A stretch of 64,000 bases of DNA. Origin: Lucifuga dentata. Taxonomy: Eukaryota; Chordata; Actinopteri; Ophidiiformes; Bythitidae. The position numbers and the translations under genes were made by a program. The stretch spans positions 68,556 through 132,555 of the forward strand of contig VXCM01000162.1 of the NCBI GenBank assembly GCA_014773175.1, in the 5' to 3' direction. The notes beneath the pieces were generated by a model that was not told where the DNA came from, searched no databases, and worked only from the letters and a program-made list of their open reading frames with translations. Of the stretch, positions 26,640 to 38,871 are shown piece by piece. Position 1 is the first letter of the stretch; every line of letters begins with the position of its first letter.

Positions 26640-27370
26640 AAAAAGGCTTTGACGTTCATTAGCTAGCTGTAGCTAACTTCCTAGAATCCTAAAGATGCAT
26701 TTCAACACATTTTCTCAGAGGCTACCAAACCAACTCATTAAACAAAAATTAAGACATCACCGTTTCTCCTTCGTTTTTTGTGGCTCCTTCAGGCCGGAGT
26801 CTTTTTCTGCCGCCGCCAACTGACGCATGTGCAGTTAAACAAAAACTAAAAAGAAGAACCCTATTGCCTGTTTGGTATGACAGCTTCCGTTGGTTCCGGC
26901 CAGGTGCCTCTCCAACATCTTACCACCGACATACAAAACAGAAACTGAAAAACAATATCCACTCTTCATTGTTTTACTAAATGGCGGCAAACTGAAGGAA
27001 TCCAGGTGTCAGAGTTAACAAAGGCACTGTTTGGGTGTCTGCTGCAAAACTCACAAATATAACTTTTGACGACATTGCCACAAGTATGCTCTCTTCATTT
27101 TCATTCTGATAAATTGTGATTTTATTTAACGTTGAGCTGCTGACTAGGTTAAGCTAAGCTAAACTCAAGAGTCCTCTTAAAGTCACCACCGCTTCTGAAA
27201 AACAACGCTGAAAATAAGATACCCAAATTAAAATGGAGTCCCGGTGGCGGGCAGATACTGGTTCTATTTATAATTTTCTAACAACAAATCACAAACACAG
27301 ATGTAAACACGGATAATGCCGTGCAGAATAAAAATAATTAGCTTAGCATACCAAATTACACAAACAAAAC
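26640..27370. other. Sequence between palindrome and putative transposon exon
   Basis: The stretch has words such as GCTAGCTGTAGCTAACTTCC and TAAATGGCGGCAAACTG and a GC-richer patch near 26790-26830, but no interpretable frame. It may be transposon interior or non-coding DNA of the element whose exon lies at 27382-27641. Confidence 0.35.
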
Positions 27371-27381
27371 ATTAGCTTACT

Positions 27382-27641
27382 TTTGACAGTGGCGTATCAG
27401 CCATTTGCAGATGTGATCCTTCTGTAAATTGATTGTGCGGCTGCACTGATTTATAGTTTTTAAACAGCTGGTAAGTGTAGGAGCTTGTGCCAAAAACAAG
27501 ATAGGAGCGGACATCAGCCATAGAGATGGGAGGTAACGCTTCGTTTTGTTTATCAGCTCCTGCGGATCCACGTTGTTTTTGGATCGTACAGACCCCATGC
27601 TTTCCTTGTGAGCTTGTCTTTGTATGAACATTTATCTCCAC
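27382..27641 (-). pseudogene. First exon of YqaJ-type transposon-associated protein, probable relic
   Basis: On the minus strand a frame starts with an ATG at 27641 and reads through QELPP-like text to ADVRSYLVFGTSSYT, then YQLFKNYKSVQPHNQF and MADTPLSK. Coding stops at a clean splice donor, AAA|GTAAGC, with the donor at 27375-27380. The pattern D-V-x-x-YLV-x-x-TS-x-YT followed by FK-x-YKS and HNQF resembles the N-terminal segment of proteins with a YqaJ-like exonuclease domain carried by some fish DNA transposons (ISL2EU-type). That family call is from memory of the motif. The downstream exons that should follow toward lower coordinates are not recognisable, because the region is occupied by the large palindrome. 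I therefore call it a remnant. Confidence 0.45.
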
Positions 27642-27959
27642 TACATTCTTTAAACACTGTAAAAATACAGGCTAGATGATCAGATTCCAACACGATCCAA
27701 AGCAGTCCTCCAGAAGTCGCGGGTAATCCCAAACCCAAGCCCCAAGTTTTTCCTAGTGGTCAAACATCCATTAATTTAGGTGAGATAACAACCGTTTTCC
27801 TCAAAAACATACAAGCCGAACTTTGAAATACCCGCAAAGTGTTATACAACGCCTGCACTATTTTGAAGACATTTGCTAAAATTACACAAAGCCTCTTCTA
27901 AATATGCAGAATGAGAAAGGGAAAAAAAAAAGTTTTGACTTTTTACATTTAAATTTAAA

Positions 27960-28130
27960 CTTTTTTAATTTTTTTTTTTTTTTTTACTTTATTGAACAGA
28001 ATTCATGAACACCTACAACTAGTTTGTACAGTCAACAATAACAATAGAAAGAAATACAAGTCAAGTATAACATACACTGCAAACAATTTAAGTTTTTAAG
28101 TTAGGGGAGGTAATGATTAAATAAGGACTT
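27960..28130 (-). mobile_element. 3' end of a poly(A)-tailed retrocopy
   Basis: A T tract at about 27969-27986 is followed by ACTTTATTGAACAGAATTC. On the minus strand this reads TTCAATAAAGT and then poly(A), so a canonical AATAAA signal sits immediately before an A tail. This is the hallmark of a reverse-transcribed copy (LINE 3' end or processed transcript) inserted in minus orientation. Its source and upstream limit could not be recognised. Confidence 0.45.
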
Positions 28131-28439
28131 TGAAGATCATTTTAAAAATGACAAGCGGAAGTCAGTTGGAAGTGAAGACAAACCACGAAAATTAAACCTT
28201 TATATTGTCCGCTCAGTGTATCTACATTCATATTATTTGTAAACTGTTTTTAAAGTCCTGCAGCAGCAATCTGCATGACTGACAGAACTTTGGAAGTCTA
28301 TATTTCATCCAGTTGGATTTCTGTTTCGTTGCCAGGACTGGAGACCAAAACTTCCAAAAACAATATCTAATTTCTGTCCCTTAATTATACTAACTATAAT
28401 ATCACATGTGTTTTTGTTTTATTTCTTTTAAAGTTGTCA

Positions 28440-28442
28440 ATG

Positions 28443-28477
<35 letters not shown>

Positions 28478-28480
28478 TTT
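28440..28480 (+). repeat. T-rich (TTTTG)n simple repeat
   Basis: T tracts interrupted by TTTG and TTTTG units. Confidence 0.85.
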
Positions 28481-31050
28481 CAGGCTGCCACACAATCCCA
28501 GGATACACCAAATTTTTGTTCTGCTACATTGTTATATGACGTGGTTTTATAGCTACTTGTTTTCATTTGTTTGAGTTTCTTTTCTTTGAAATTTTGAAAA
28601 ATCAAGTTAAAGTTGGATCCTTATGCATGTCTTCATGATATTCTCTTCTATTCATACAGTATTAACAGAAGCTCCCACCATAATGGTTTATTCTGAAGCT
28701 CTCATCTGGTTCTATACCCGTAACCCCAGGTCTGGTTCTTTGCTCTGCAGTTAACAACAGCCATCCCTCAATACTGCTGTGACAATGGAGCTGTAGGGGG
28801 CTAAACACAAAGCACTCTTCACCCATCCAAGGCCTGTATGTGTCCATCTGGAAAAGACATTCGCCCAGACAGGTTTTGGGGGCAACTGGAGGCTCCTTCT
28901 CTCAAAATGCCTCCCAGACCTGGTGGTGTCTGTGACAGGCCCTCTCCTGGTGAGCTAGCCTCTATGATGAATGGCCACCTTTCCAGTCTTTATCGCCCCA
29001 CTAAATCATGCGCTTACTATGCTTTTATGACCAATTTTTGCTGCTTTGTTTTACTTTTCCCTATTTTTTTGAATAAAACTCAAAAGGCTGCACTTTCTTT
29101 TTTGTTTTTTTTCTTAACTGTACATCATATTAATCTTTGAGAGTTTTATCATTGCATTGGTATTCAGTTGGAGATTTGGGATCTGGCTGTATTAATCAAA
29201 TTCACTGAGAAAAATGTGTCAGACCTTATTTGGAGTGGTGAAATACTAAATAGAAAATTCTCTTATCCAAAGAGCAAATATTTCCAGAATATTTAATTTC
29301 ATTAATTAGGTTTTAACCTGTATCTGCTATGCAGCACTGCTATCTATTACTCACAGAGTAATAACAATGAGAAGTAGGCAGGAATGTGTCTATTGTAATT
29401 CTGGAAAAAGATAAATTATTTATGTGAGAGAGGGTCAGACTTGGAGTTGGTGAGAGCTTGAGATTGACAGGCAGACAGCATGGCATGTCAGGGTAGAGGG
29501 AGGAAGGCTGAGAGACGAGTAGTTTTCTCGCAAGGTGTAATAATTGACTGGAGGATGGAGTTTGCTCTGTGTTTATGAATGCTCAATCTTATGCACCTGT
29601 TCCAACCTCTTACAAAGAACACAAAGTCTTTTTTTTGTGTGCCACTGTACACAAGAACTATATATACTTGTACTATATGTCTGTGTGCATTAATGGAGTG
29701 CCAGACACTTAAAGTGGGGAAAAATACCATATAAAGCATATGTAACATTTATATCTACTAAATGTAAAATGTGTAAATTTTTTGGCATCTATGTGTCAGT
29801 GTATTATTTTTATTCTAATCCCCAGACTTGTTCAAATGTCTCCTGCAGCTCCAGGTAAACCACTAGTGTGTTTTTGAGTTGGGGTCAGGTAATTCTGATA
29901 AGTAGGAGATAAATCTTAGTTCTTCTCAGGTGGACAATCTAAAACTGATCATGTTAAACTTCACTCACCCAGGGACTGCGGATGAAAATGAGCTCTTTTT
30001 TTATGGCTAAATCCGATACATTTACACCATGATTATGCCTGATGTTAATTAATGTAGAAGGTCCCTGTAAAAAATAAATAAATAAATGAAAAAACATTTT
30101 TAGAAAACCATCTCGTAATCATGTACTCTGCCCTTACTTTATATTTTCAGAGGAAGAGTCTGCTGCACGCTACTGTACCCTTTACATTGCTTTAGGATCA
30201 AAAAATCGTTATAAAGTGAAATACTTGGGCTTAGTTCTCATCCATCCAGCCAGGCAAACCCAACTCAACAGTATGTAAAAGGAGACATGAGCATATCAAA
30301 ACTGGAAATAAATTTTCACAAAGGACTGCAGATCAATGAAGCATAATTAGCCATTTGTCAAATAAAGTCATTTATTAATACTCAATAAATATTAGATCTA
30401 TGTTTATATTGGTGTGTTCCGTAGGAAGCTTGGCTACACTGATTGTACAGTAGCGAATTTGGCAAATATGGTGTAGTATGTCTCCCCCTAGTGGACAAAG
30501 ATAATTCTAGACGTCAATTGTCCTGAGTGATGTTCATCAATTTTGTCAGCTACAGTAAATGAATAAATTAATATGGACAGCGTTGAACTGACAGTTTTAT
30601 TTTTATTTAATGATAAACTTGCTCAAACAAATTATAACGGTTTTAAAAGTACAAATATAACTGCACCATATCAGTTCTAGACATTTGTTTTATGTTTAAG
30701 GTGATGTTTTTAGGTTCACAAGCAAGATCATCAAAATTCACAAGCCATTTTTAATCCTTCCTTGACTAAATCTCACAGAGCAGTGAAGCTCATTTTGCAG
30801 TCCTCTTATAGCTTACAGGTTTTTATGATCTATCAATCATCTAAACAAAGCTTGAGTGTGTGTGAGCCACTGCCAGGGGAGGTCTGACCTGCGGCCTAGC
30901 GTGACATTCAAGGAAGGAGTGCTACTCACCCAGGAAATCCCATTACACCAAAGTATGATGGATATCAGTACTGTGAAAGCTCATATGTGGTCTGACATAT
31001 AATTTGTTATAATTTGGGGAAAAAAAAATGGCATGACTACATTCACCTTT
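28481..31050. other. Unique sequence without a recognised gene
   Basis: No supportable gene. The 100-codon plus frame at 28838-29140 crosses a GC-richer block (28840-28990) and ends in T-rich low-complexity DNA with an AATAAA at about 29070. It has no motif. It could be the tail of a transcript, but there is nothing upstream to support this. Confidence 0.45.
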
Positions 31051-31051
31051 A

Positions 31052-31176
31052 TCCCCGTCTTTCACTTTTTTTTTTTAGAATTCCATCCCTGTATACACAA
31101 AATGGCTCCATGCNTCCCCGTCTTTCACTTTTTTTTTTTAGAATTCCATCCCTGTATACACAAAATGGCTCCATGC
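31052..31176 (+). other. Exact 62 bp duplication around a single N (assembly artefact)
   Basis: Positions 31052-31113 are repeated exactly at 31115-31176, separated only by the N at 31114. Both copies run from TCCCCGTCTTTCAC through a T tract to AATGGCTCCATGC. Perfect identity up to an N placeholder indicates that two overlapping contig ends were joined without merging. The true genome very probably has one copy, and the open frame with an X that crosses it is spurious. Confidence 0.85.
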
Positions 31177-31179
31177 TTA

Positions 31180-32840
31180 ATATCAAGTATACCATAAGTA
31201 TATGCCTTCCATGCTTAAAATCACTTATACTGCATTCATCTGGTTTGCATGTTTAGAAAGCAGAATGCATAACCTAACCATTTTGTGAACTGATCATTTT
31301 AATGGGGAGAAAAAAATGATTGTACAGTACAAGATTACATTCTTACACAATGCTGAATCTATACATTGAAATTAGTTTATATCTTACTTTTTACTTATCA
31401 CTACAGTTATAACTTATAACTTAATGAAGTAATATGATGATTTTTCTGAAGTTTTGAAATTGATTAGACAGCCAAACTGTCTTGCATCAGCCAAACTATC
31501 TGGATCAAAGGGGCGTAGGTGAATTTTATTTGTACACATGTAGTATCTCTCTAGTATTGATCAGTAACACCAAACAGCTGATAGCTATTTGTCCCTATGG
31601 ACAAAAGTGAACAAAAGAGTGAAGCCTGTGCACATTAGACACACGGTACACTGTAAACCCAATGTCACCTGTGGCCCCTGCACTGAGGTGTGGTACTGTA
31701 CAATATCACCTTTCTTACTGTACAATATCACTTTTCTTAAGCCTAAAAGAAAGGTCAATCAAGACCATACTATTGCAAAAGTTCTTCCACTTTATTTGTG
31801 CTGTTTAACTCTACTACAACAACACTGATTGGCCAAGACAATTGAATATAATGTTGTTGTCATTGCCATCTTTTGGGTGGGATAACCATGAAAATATCTA
31901 TTATTTTTGATGGAGGAATGATACACATATAGCCATTGGCTTTACCTGACCATGAAGAAAAAATTTATTGAACATGCACAAATATGATAAGGAGAGTGAC
32001 AGATGACAGACACATTAGTCACACAAATGTCAACATGAGAGATGAGATGAGATGAACCTTTTATATTTCGATGAGTTGAATGAATACAATAGATGAGAGC
32101 ATACACGTAATATAACAAAAGTTAACAAACATCATTTTTCTGCTAATTCAATAAATGACATGGCAGTGCAGGCGCAGCAGTAAGCTGTGGACTTGTCTTT
32201 GACTTTACTGAGTGTTGTTGATAACATTCGTTTTCTTAATGAAATAAAATAATCAAGAAAACAATTGCAACACATTAGCATTAGCCTCAGGTCTGTCTCA
32301 CTGGCTACATTACTGTATTGGTTTTGGTCCTTAGAGTGAGTCATGTTTACCTGAACAAGCAGACAGACAGTGGGCCAAATTTCAGCACAAGAGTGGACCC
32401 TTATGAAGCATCTATCAACCTACCACTGCAATGCTACAGAAATTATGTGTTAAGGACTGTGCCAGCAATATTTTGGGGAATGGTTGATGGTAATGTAATG
32501 TGTATGCAGATTGTATATTTTGAGCTCAAACATGCATGATCGATGGTATGGTCCTTTAGACCCTGACAGCAGGCCAAGAAGACCAAAACAAAAGATACCA
32601 GAAAGGAGGTGAAGAAGAAAAGGAACTGTGCTCTTATTTTGAGACCTGTGATGAAATGAAGCGAGTTGAATATGTGATCTGGAAGATACAGTAACCATAT
32701 AACCAGACCCAGTCCTCATATCCCTTCATTCAGCAGAACCATGAAGCTTAATGGGACTGGGATTGTAAAACTGAACTCAACTTGTTACAGTATGATTACT
32801 GAAGCTTAAACATGAGTGTGTTCCTAGTGCAAACTAATAA
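31180..32840. other. Unique sequence without a recognised gene
   Basis: AT-rich sequence. A small local repeat, TGTACAATATCACCTTTCTT and a near copy, lies at 31696-31740. No coding, RNA or transposon feature can be supported. Confidence 0.5.
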
Positions 32841-32842
32841 TG

Positions 32843-33170
32843 CATCCATCTATTATCCACACCCACTTATCCAATTCAGGGTCATGGAGGCCTGGAGCCT
32901 GTCCCAGCAGTCATTTAGAGAGAAGCAGGATACACCCTAGACAGGTCACCAGCCTATCACAAGGCTGATACACACAGACAGATAAATTCATTCACATCTA
33001 TGGTTAATTTAGAGTTCCCAATTTATCTAACATGTCTTTGGAGGCGGTAGGAAACTGAAGCTTGCAGAGGAAACCCACGCAGACACTGGGAGAACATGCA
33101 AATTCCACACAGAAAGGACTTATATGGATTCAAATCCAGGACCTTCCTAACCACCAAGTCACCATCCCAC
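32843..33170 (-). mobile_element. RTE-3'-like interspersed repeat relic
   Basis: On the minus strand this reads as the tail of a widespread fish repeat whose conserved phrases are GGGAGAACATGC in inverse order, AAACCCACGCAGACACTGGG, GTCTTTGGAGGCGGTAGGAA, CAGGTCACCAGCCTATCAC and a CATCCATC end. These correspond to the segments 'first letters of a header, AACATGC primer-like block, GACCTGTCCAGGGTG, ATAGGCTCCAG, GGATGGATGG' found in Rex3/Expander-like RTE 3' regions. The family link is from memory and the copy is decayed. It lacks coding sequence. Three further copies lie in plus orientation in this window. Confidence 0.6.
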
Positions 33171-33174
33171 CCAT

Positions 33175-34530
33175 GATAATAACTTATTCATTATAATTTA
33201 TCTAAAATGCTAGAAGTACCACAATATCAAAATACCTTTGGAATGTGAAAGATGTAAATTCAAACTCAAATGATGATACACATTGTTTTGTAAAGACTGT
33301 CTTCATAAACTGATTTGCCATGGATGAATTGTTTCATGTTCGTCTGCAAACTTTCTCTCAGGTCTTCTGCAGCCCAGTAGTATTTTACCATATTATGTTC
33401 AAGGACATAGCAATTTATATTTGATATTCTAATGACAGAGCCATGAAAATGTGCCTCATGAGTGACATCAATTCTCACTCTACAAATTGCCAAAATTGTA
33501 GCATTGATCATTCTTGGAAAGAAAACCATGTTTAAAATATCTCAAATTACCCCTTGATCTACTCTTCTTTATAACCTCCTTTTCAGTCATTATTATAATT
33601 AGCGATCTGTTTTGCAGAATCAGGTCCTTTCCTTTGCACTTTTAAGGAAGAAGCTTTACTAACAGACTGCTGTTCAAATGCAGATAACTGCAGGGCAAAT
33701 ATATCTAATCTTTTAATTCAGTCTAACTGATCATTGACACAGAAAGTATTCTCCTTGTTAAATTGTATTCCCTAGCTCCTTCATCTCCCTAAACTAAGTA
33801 TGTAATTTACATACATTATAGGCTGGGAATGTGTCCCTATAGTACAAGTGTTCATGCAAAAATACAGCAGTCATTGACTGTATTTGATGGTCAGTGGTTT
33901 TAAGAGAGACAATCCTGCAGCAATCAGACATTGGCAGGATGCAATTTAGAGCAACATGGAGGAAGATTGACTTTAAACAGTACTCCCAGTATAAAATTAG
34001 CCAGAGGAGGGTTGTGGACTTTGGCTTTCCACTGACCTCTAACTGCTTTAATTAAATGGGGAGTTTCCTCTTCCTCTGAGTAATAATTAGCAGTGTTCCT
34101 CAGAGGCCTATGGCTCTGGCAGGCACATAGAGCAGTGATATCTCTGCCTATAACCCTGCTTTTATTATCATCACCACCAGCACTGATCTTTCCAGACCTA
34201 TGAAACAGTACCCAGGTGATCCCTACAGGAATAAGTTCACAATCAATACACTGCTGCAATGTTCTGTCCACCTGCAAGGTTATTTCTGAACAGCTATCTG
34301 CATTAGCTGAGTAGGAGGATCATGAATAATTGTTTCTGTCATGGTGCCTATCTACTGCGGCTGATGTTCTCTCAGCTATGAGATATGTTTCAGATGCTTC
34401 TAGGGGCTGTTATATAAGCCACAGAGGTATTTATTGACTCATTAGCTGCCAAATAAAAGGGGTCATGTCTTAAAAGTTATTCATTGTCCCATTCTCCAAC
34501 AATGCAGTTGTGCTTTGTATCCAAGCTTTT
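33175..34530. other. Unique sequence; possible conserved element at 33930-34330
   Basis: No gene is supported. The part from 33930 to 34330 is less AT-rich, non-repetitive and contains CTTTAATTAAATGG (homeodomain/POU-like) and TAATAATTAGCAG words. An overlapping minus frame of 117 codons has no domain. The region could be regulatory, but that is untested. Confidence 0.35.
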
Positions 34531-34537
34531 TCAGGTA

Positions 34538-34672
34538 AACAATTTTTACTAGATACAATACTTTTTTGTTTTGTTTGTTTGTTTGTTTGTTTGTTTGTTT
34601 GTTTNAACAATTTTTACTAGATACAATACTTTTTTGTTTTGTTTGTTTGTTTGTTTGTTTGTTTGTTTGTTT
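34538..34672 (+). other. Exact 67 bp duplication around a single N with (GTTT)n (assembly artefact)
   Basis: The block starting AACAATTTTTACTAGATACA and ending in a GTTT microsatellite occurs at 34538-34604 and again exactly at 34606-34672, split by the N at 34605. Overlapping contig ends that failed to merge at the microsatellite explain this best. Confidence 0.85.
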
Positions 34673-34674
34673 TT

Positions 34675-37095
34675 TAAATCAGATTTCTTGACAGAGTCAC
34701 CAGTTTCAGCAGCCACCTTGTCACTGTCACATCCCCATAGAAGTAAGACTTAGTGCTCCATATGTGCAGACAGGGCCATATCTAGCTGTGATGGCTGCAA
34801 GGGCTTTTTCAGGAGGATCCACAACAACCACATTTACACCTGGAAGATCCTCTTTAATGCTACAGATCAATAATCATGGATGCTGAATTCATTTCATATG
34901 GCAGACACGAGTGACCAAGAACACTGAAGCAGAATTACATTCTTGTTACCTCCTTGATGTTAAAGCTATGACACACTATAGGATGAGATGTGACATTGGA
35001 GGAGCCTTACCTAACAATAGAAAAGCAACTTGTAGGTCATAGTCAATGGGATCTGTCCAGACATGGAAACAATCACCTATATGCAATGACTGATGACTCA
35101 AAGTCGATAGAGAGATATAGCTATAGAGTCCCATGTGAGCTGTTAAATTAAGTCATGCCACAGGAACAGTCATGTTTCACCTTATATTGAAAATTCTCTC
35201 GAGAGTGGACAGTGAGTTGTCAGGTATCTGTCTCTACACTTACTATAATTGTACAAGAATAACATATTAGCAAAAGTTCAAAAACCTCAGAATGTTCAAC
35301 ATGTTACTGACTTATACAGAAAGTTCTGACCATATAGCTGGTTTAAAATGATTAATGCACTGTACATCTGAACTTATGCTCTGATGTAGTAGGTAATGTA
35401 CTGGACACACACACACAAAAGGAACCAGTGTCATTATTGCAGACTATAAAAGTGTTTCAATGCTAGAATGAGAAAAGAAGGTGAGAGTCAGTATGTCTTT
35501 TTTATAATCAGCCATCTATTTTATCATTGCATACAGAACACTTTCACTTGAAAGAACACTTTCACTTTCAATTTGTTTAAATTACAGTCCTCTAAATTTG
35601 TCATTTGTATAATCGAAAATGTTTCTTAATTTTTAATCTGCATCTGGAATCTGACAGAAGATAGACAGAATCTGCATCTAGATGCAGATAATGGCACGGT
35701 GGATTTTTATGAGTTAACATTGTTTAGATATTCTACTCATTAGTAAACAAATACACAGAAATGGCTAAAATATTACATTCTTAGCAGAGGTGACAGTAAC
35801 CACAAGGACCTGATTCAACATTGCTGCTGTGTACAAAAAGTATGAAATTTCAGTGAGCAAGTGAGTGTTTGTGTGCACCCTGTACTCTTGGTCTTATCTT
35901 GCATTGATCTCACAGATAACCAGAGAAAAAGAAATGAGATCAGAGACGTCATGAATAGTCTCCTCACATGAATAATTAACATGGCTGAATATGGACAAAT
36001 ATTTGCTCCGCTGTTTTCTAGAAATAAGTGTTTTATGAAGTTGTTTGGGACATGTTACATAAAAGAGGAACTGAAATTATCACCAGCAGAAACTGAAGTC
36101 ACAACTGGCAATTTGAATATTTACATCACTACTTTGTATTGCATAAAACACAGATATTACATGTGAGAAGTACCACTGCAGTAGAAACACAAAAGCCAAC
36201 CATTACACAACTCCCCCTTTGACTGTCTGCTGTCAGACCACACCACCACATAACTGATGTTCCACAGAAGACTCATTTGTGACATTGTCATGCAGGACCA
36301 TGCTGGTGAAACAGAGGGAGCTTCTCTCTCTTCTCCTCCCCAGGTTTGATTAATAGGCTCCTGACTGGTTGCTGAGAGGACAGCTCTGACGACTGATGAC
36401 TCTGAGAGTTGGTCTTGTTGTCTGACTTTCAGGGCCATATTGGAATCATTCAAGGTTGCTCTGTTTTTGATGATTTTCACACAGGGGTCATCAGCGTGTG
36501 ATTGTCTCCCCTGTTAAATATAATCCACAGCATCAAGTACCTAGCATCCACTCCTACACCTTATTGTCTTCAGCATCAGAATGTTAAATCAAGATACTGT
36601 TCATGGCCATTTTCATAAATCTGGTCAGATGATTACCACCCTCGGCAACTATGATGTTGATTGATATACTTTGTATTTGATAGTGCTCTTTGCCTTCATG
36701 ATGAGCATGAAGTAGTAAGTAAGTAAGATCTTCTTCCTCCTTTTTGGGAATTTTTATTAACAGCAAGCACCCATGGGGAGATTAATAAAATAGACGAGGA
36801 AAAAAAAGAGGACATACTGTTCTGCCATCAGCATTGTTAATCAGCACGACATTAACAGTTGATGATGATGATGATGTCATGCAGATAAGCCTTTAATATG
36901 AGCTTCAGAGATAAATTTAACATAGCATAACTATGTATTTTATAAGATTCCTTTTGTTTTTTTAAATAATGAATTACATTGTCAAATATGTACTTTTGTA
37001 CCCACAGATATCACATCTCACCAACTTGCCAATTATTTCTTATTATTATTCATTTATATTTGTGCACATGAATCTCCACACAGGAGACTTCCAAA
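34675..37095. other. Unique sequence with a trace of a dispersed repeat
   Basis: No gene is supported. At 35586-35660 the phrases CCTCTAAATTTGTCATT and TTTAATCTGCATCTGGAATC match a second diverged copy at 43229-43300. This indicates an old interspersed repeat. A short GAT repeat lies at 36859-36876. Confidence 0.5.
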
Positions 37096-37136
37096 AAAAA
37101 AATAAAAAATAAATAAATAAATAAATAAATAAAATG
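37095..37136 (+). repeat. (AAAT)n microsatellite
   Basis: Tandem AAATA units after an A tract. Confidence 0.9.
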
Positions 37137-38252
37137 AAGCAACCTCTTTTTTGCGATGTTTAATGGCATTAGTTGCAAATCCAATGTCACAGAGGATAAA
37201 GAGACTTTGTGAAGGCAACAAATTTTTCTTTTAGGAGATGTTTGCCAAAAAATGTCCCTGATGGTTCTCTCCTCTTTTAAATCCCCATGTGCAGAATGAG
37301 AGAACCTGCACAAGTACTCACAGAGCCAAGAGCCCAACAGTGGGCACTCTGTCCATCAGCGTGCTGCTCCAGGCAGAGGCTAGCGTGCATCAGGTAACAA
37401 GGTGCCACGCAGTCACTTAATAACTTGGTTTTAAAGTCTTGCAGAGATGCATGTCTCACACAGGGCAGCTGAGGGGTCTCTTATCTGTTTCTGAGAATGG
37501 TGTGGTTGAAGGCCGTAGATGGAGATGATATAGGAAATCTTTTAGACAAGCAGTCATTAAAAAAATTCTGTGGAGATTCTAGCTGTAGGCTGGATTCAGT
37601 TACTTCTAAGATATGACAAAATTGCCAAGGGACCCCATCTAATCATAGCCCATTTAATTGCATCAGTAAGTCTGGGATTGTGTGTCGATGTTCAATTACC
37701 TTCAGATGCATAATAACAACTAGATATCCTTTTTGCATGTAAAAGAAATGCCCAGAGATGAATTATAAACTAGCTGCAGAGGTGTTTTTTCTGGTCATGT
37801 CATCTCCTTCCTGCACAGTTTAACATTGATTCACACAAATCCTCTTCTACCTGCGTTGTCTTGCTCTAAACTTCACAACTCTCTGAGTGCCAAAGCACTC
37901 ATACACCTTGCAGCATTCTCACCATCACCTTTCCCATCCCCCTATTATCTCTGTAACNCCCCCCCCCCCCATATTCACACTCACACATGTTCCTATGGCT
38001 CATTCCCACTTTACTTCACACATCACCTAAATCCACTGTGAACTCTAATCATGCTCTAGTCTCAGTTCCCGGCACTGGTCTCAATCACGAGTTGTGACAT
38101 CGTGGGAGATGTAAATGAAACAGCATCTCCCCCTGCTGGTGGAATGGGCAAAGCTCATCCCAGGGGTTTGCAGCCTCCCAATAGATGACAGGGTATGAAA
38201 GAGACTGAATGGCAAAAGATTTATACAGTTGACAGCTGACTTATTCCTGTCC

Positions 38253-38366
38253 ATGCAAAAAACAATAACAGTATTTGTCTTCATGCTTTGGTTGGTGTAT
38301 CAGTCAGTTCAAGTTGATGTGCATCTTAAAGCTGTAGCTGACACCAAGCCTGTGTTATTTGTACAG
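38253..38366 (+). other. Possible signal-peptide exon
   Basis: An ATG at 38253 opens a frame of 38 codons beginning MQKTITVFVFMLWLVYQS. A short polar start is followed by about 12 hydrophobic residues and a plausible cleavage region (QSVQVDV), as in secretory signal peptides. It ends at CAG|GTAACC, a usable but non-optimal donor in phase 0. The open frame continues past the donor to 38561, so the splice is not forced. I do not recognise a protein, and hydrophobic translations are common in AT-rich DNA. Confidence 0.25.
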
Positions 38367-38612
38367 GTAACCCTGTTACAGGCCCACTCTGCAGATCATC
38401 TTATCCTAGACACTGGCTACCTTACAACAGTCCTATCCTTTAATGTAGGACAGCTAAAATATGCTGCTGGCTGTGTCCTTTTTTATTTCCTCAATCAGAC
38501 GTATACAGAGGGGACACTTTCATTAAAGCAATTAGATGATCTAATATTTTTCTATAATTGAGTGAGTAAAAGTATTCTTACAGTATTTTGATGAAGATTC
38601 TCAGCCATTCCA

Positions 38613-38777
38613 GGTGGGTAGATATATTGTATAATCAGGTCAACTGGTTTCAAGTTTTTAATTCTGAAACGTTTCACCATTCATGGCTTCATCAGTCAGA
38701 AAATTTCTGAATGGTGAAATGTTTCAGAATTAAAAACTTGAATCTAGTTGACCTGACCCAGTTTTCATACAATATAT
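38613..38777. mobile_element. 165 bp foldback (inverted-repeat) element
   Basis: The left half, GATATATTGTATAATCAGGTCAACTGG to TTCACCATTCA, is mirrored by TGAATGGTGAAATGTTTCAG to GTTGACCTGACC and ATACAATATATT. The stem is about 70 bp with few mismatches, around a loop of about 25 bp (38684-38707, GGCTTCATCAGTCAG). A repeat with TGGTGAAACGTTTC and CAGTTGACCT words is common in fish genomes as I remember them. Non-autonomous DNA transposon or foldback is the likely class. Confidence 0.7.
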
Positions 38778-38871
38778 TCTTACAGTAATTTACATTGATA
38801 TATACAGAGCTGATATTCATCTTTCAAATGAATGGAATGTTGTTGTTTTTTATTTGTATTTATTGATACAG

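Noticed and set aside
28838..29140. Possible gene ending in an AATAAA signal
   Set aside because: No motif, no splice support and a poly-T-driven C terminus.
31014..31256. 80-codon frame containing X and a repeated peptide
   Set aside because: Crosses an N with exact flanking duplicates, an assembly artefact.
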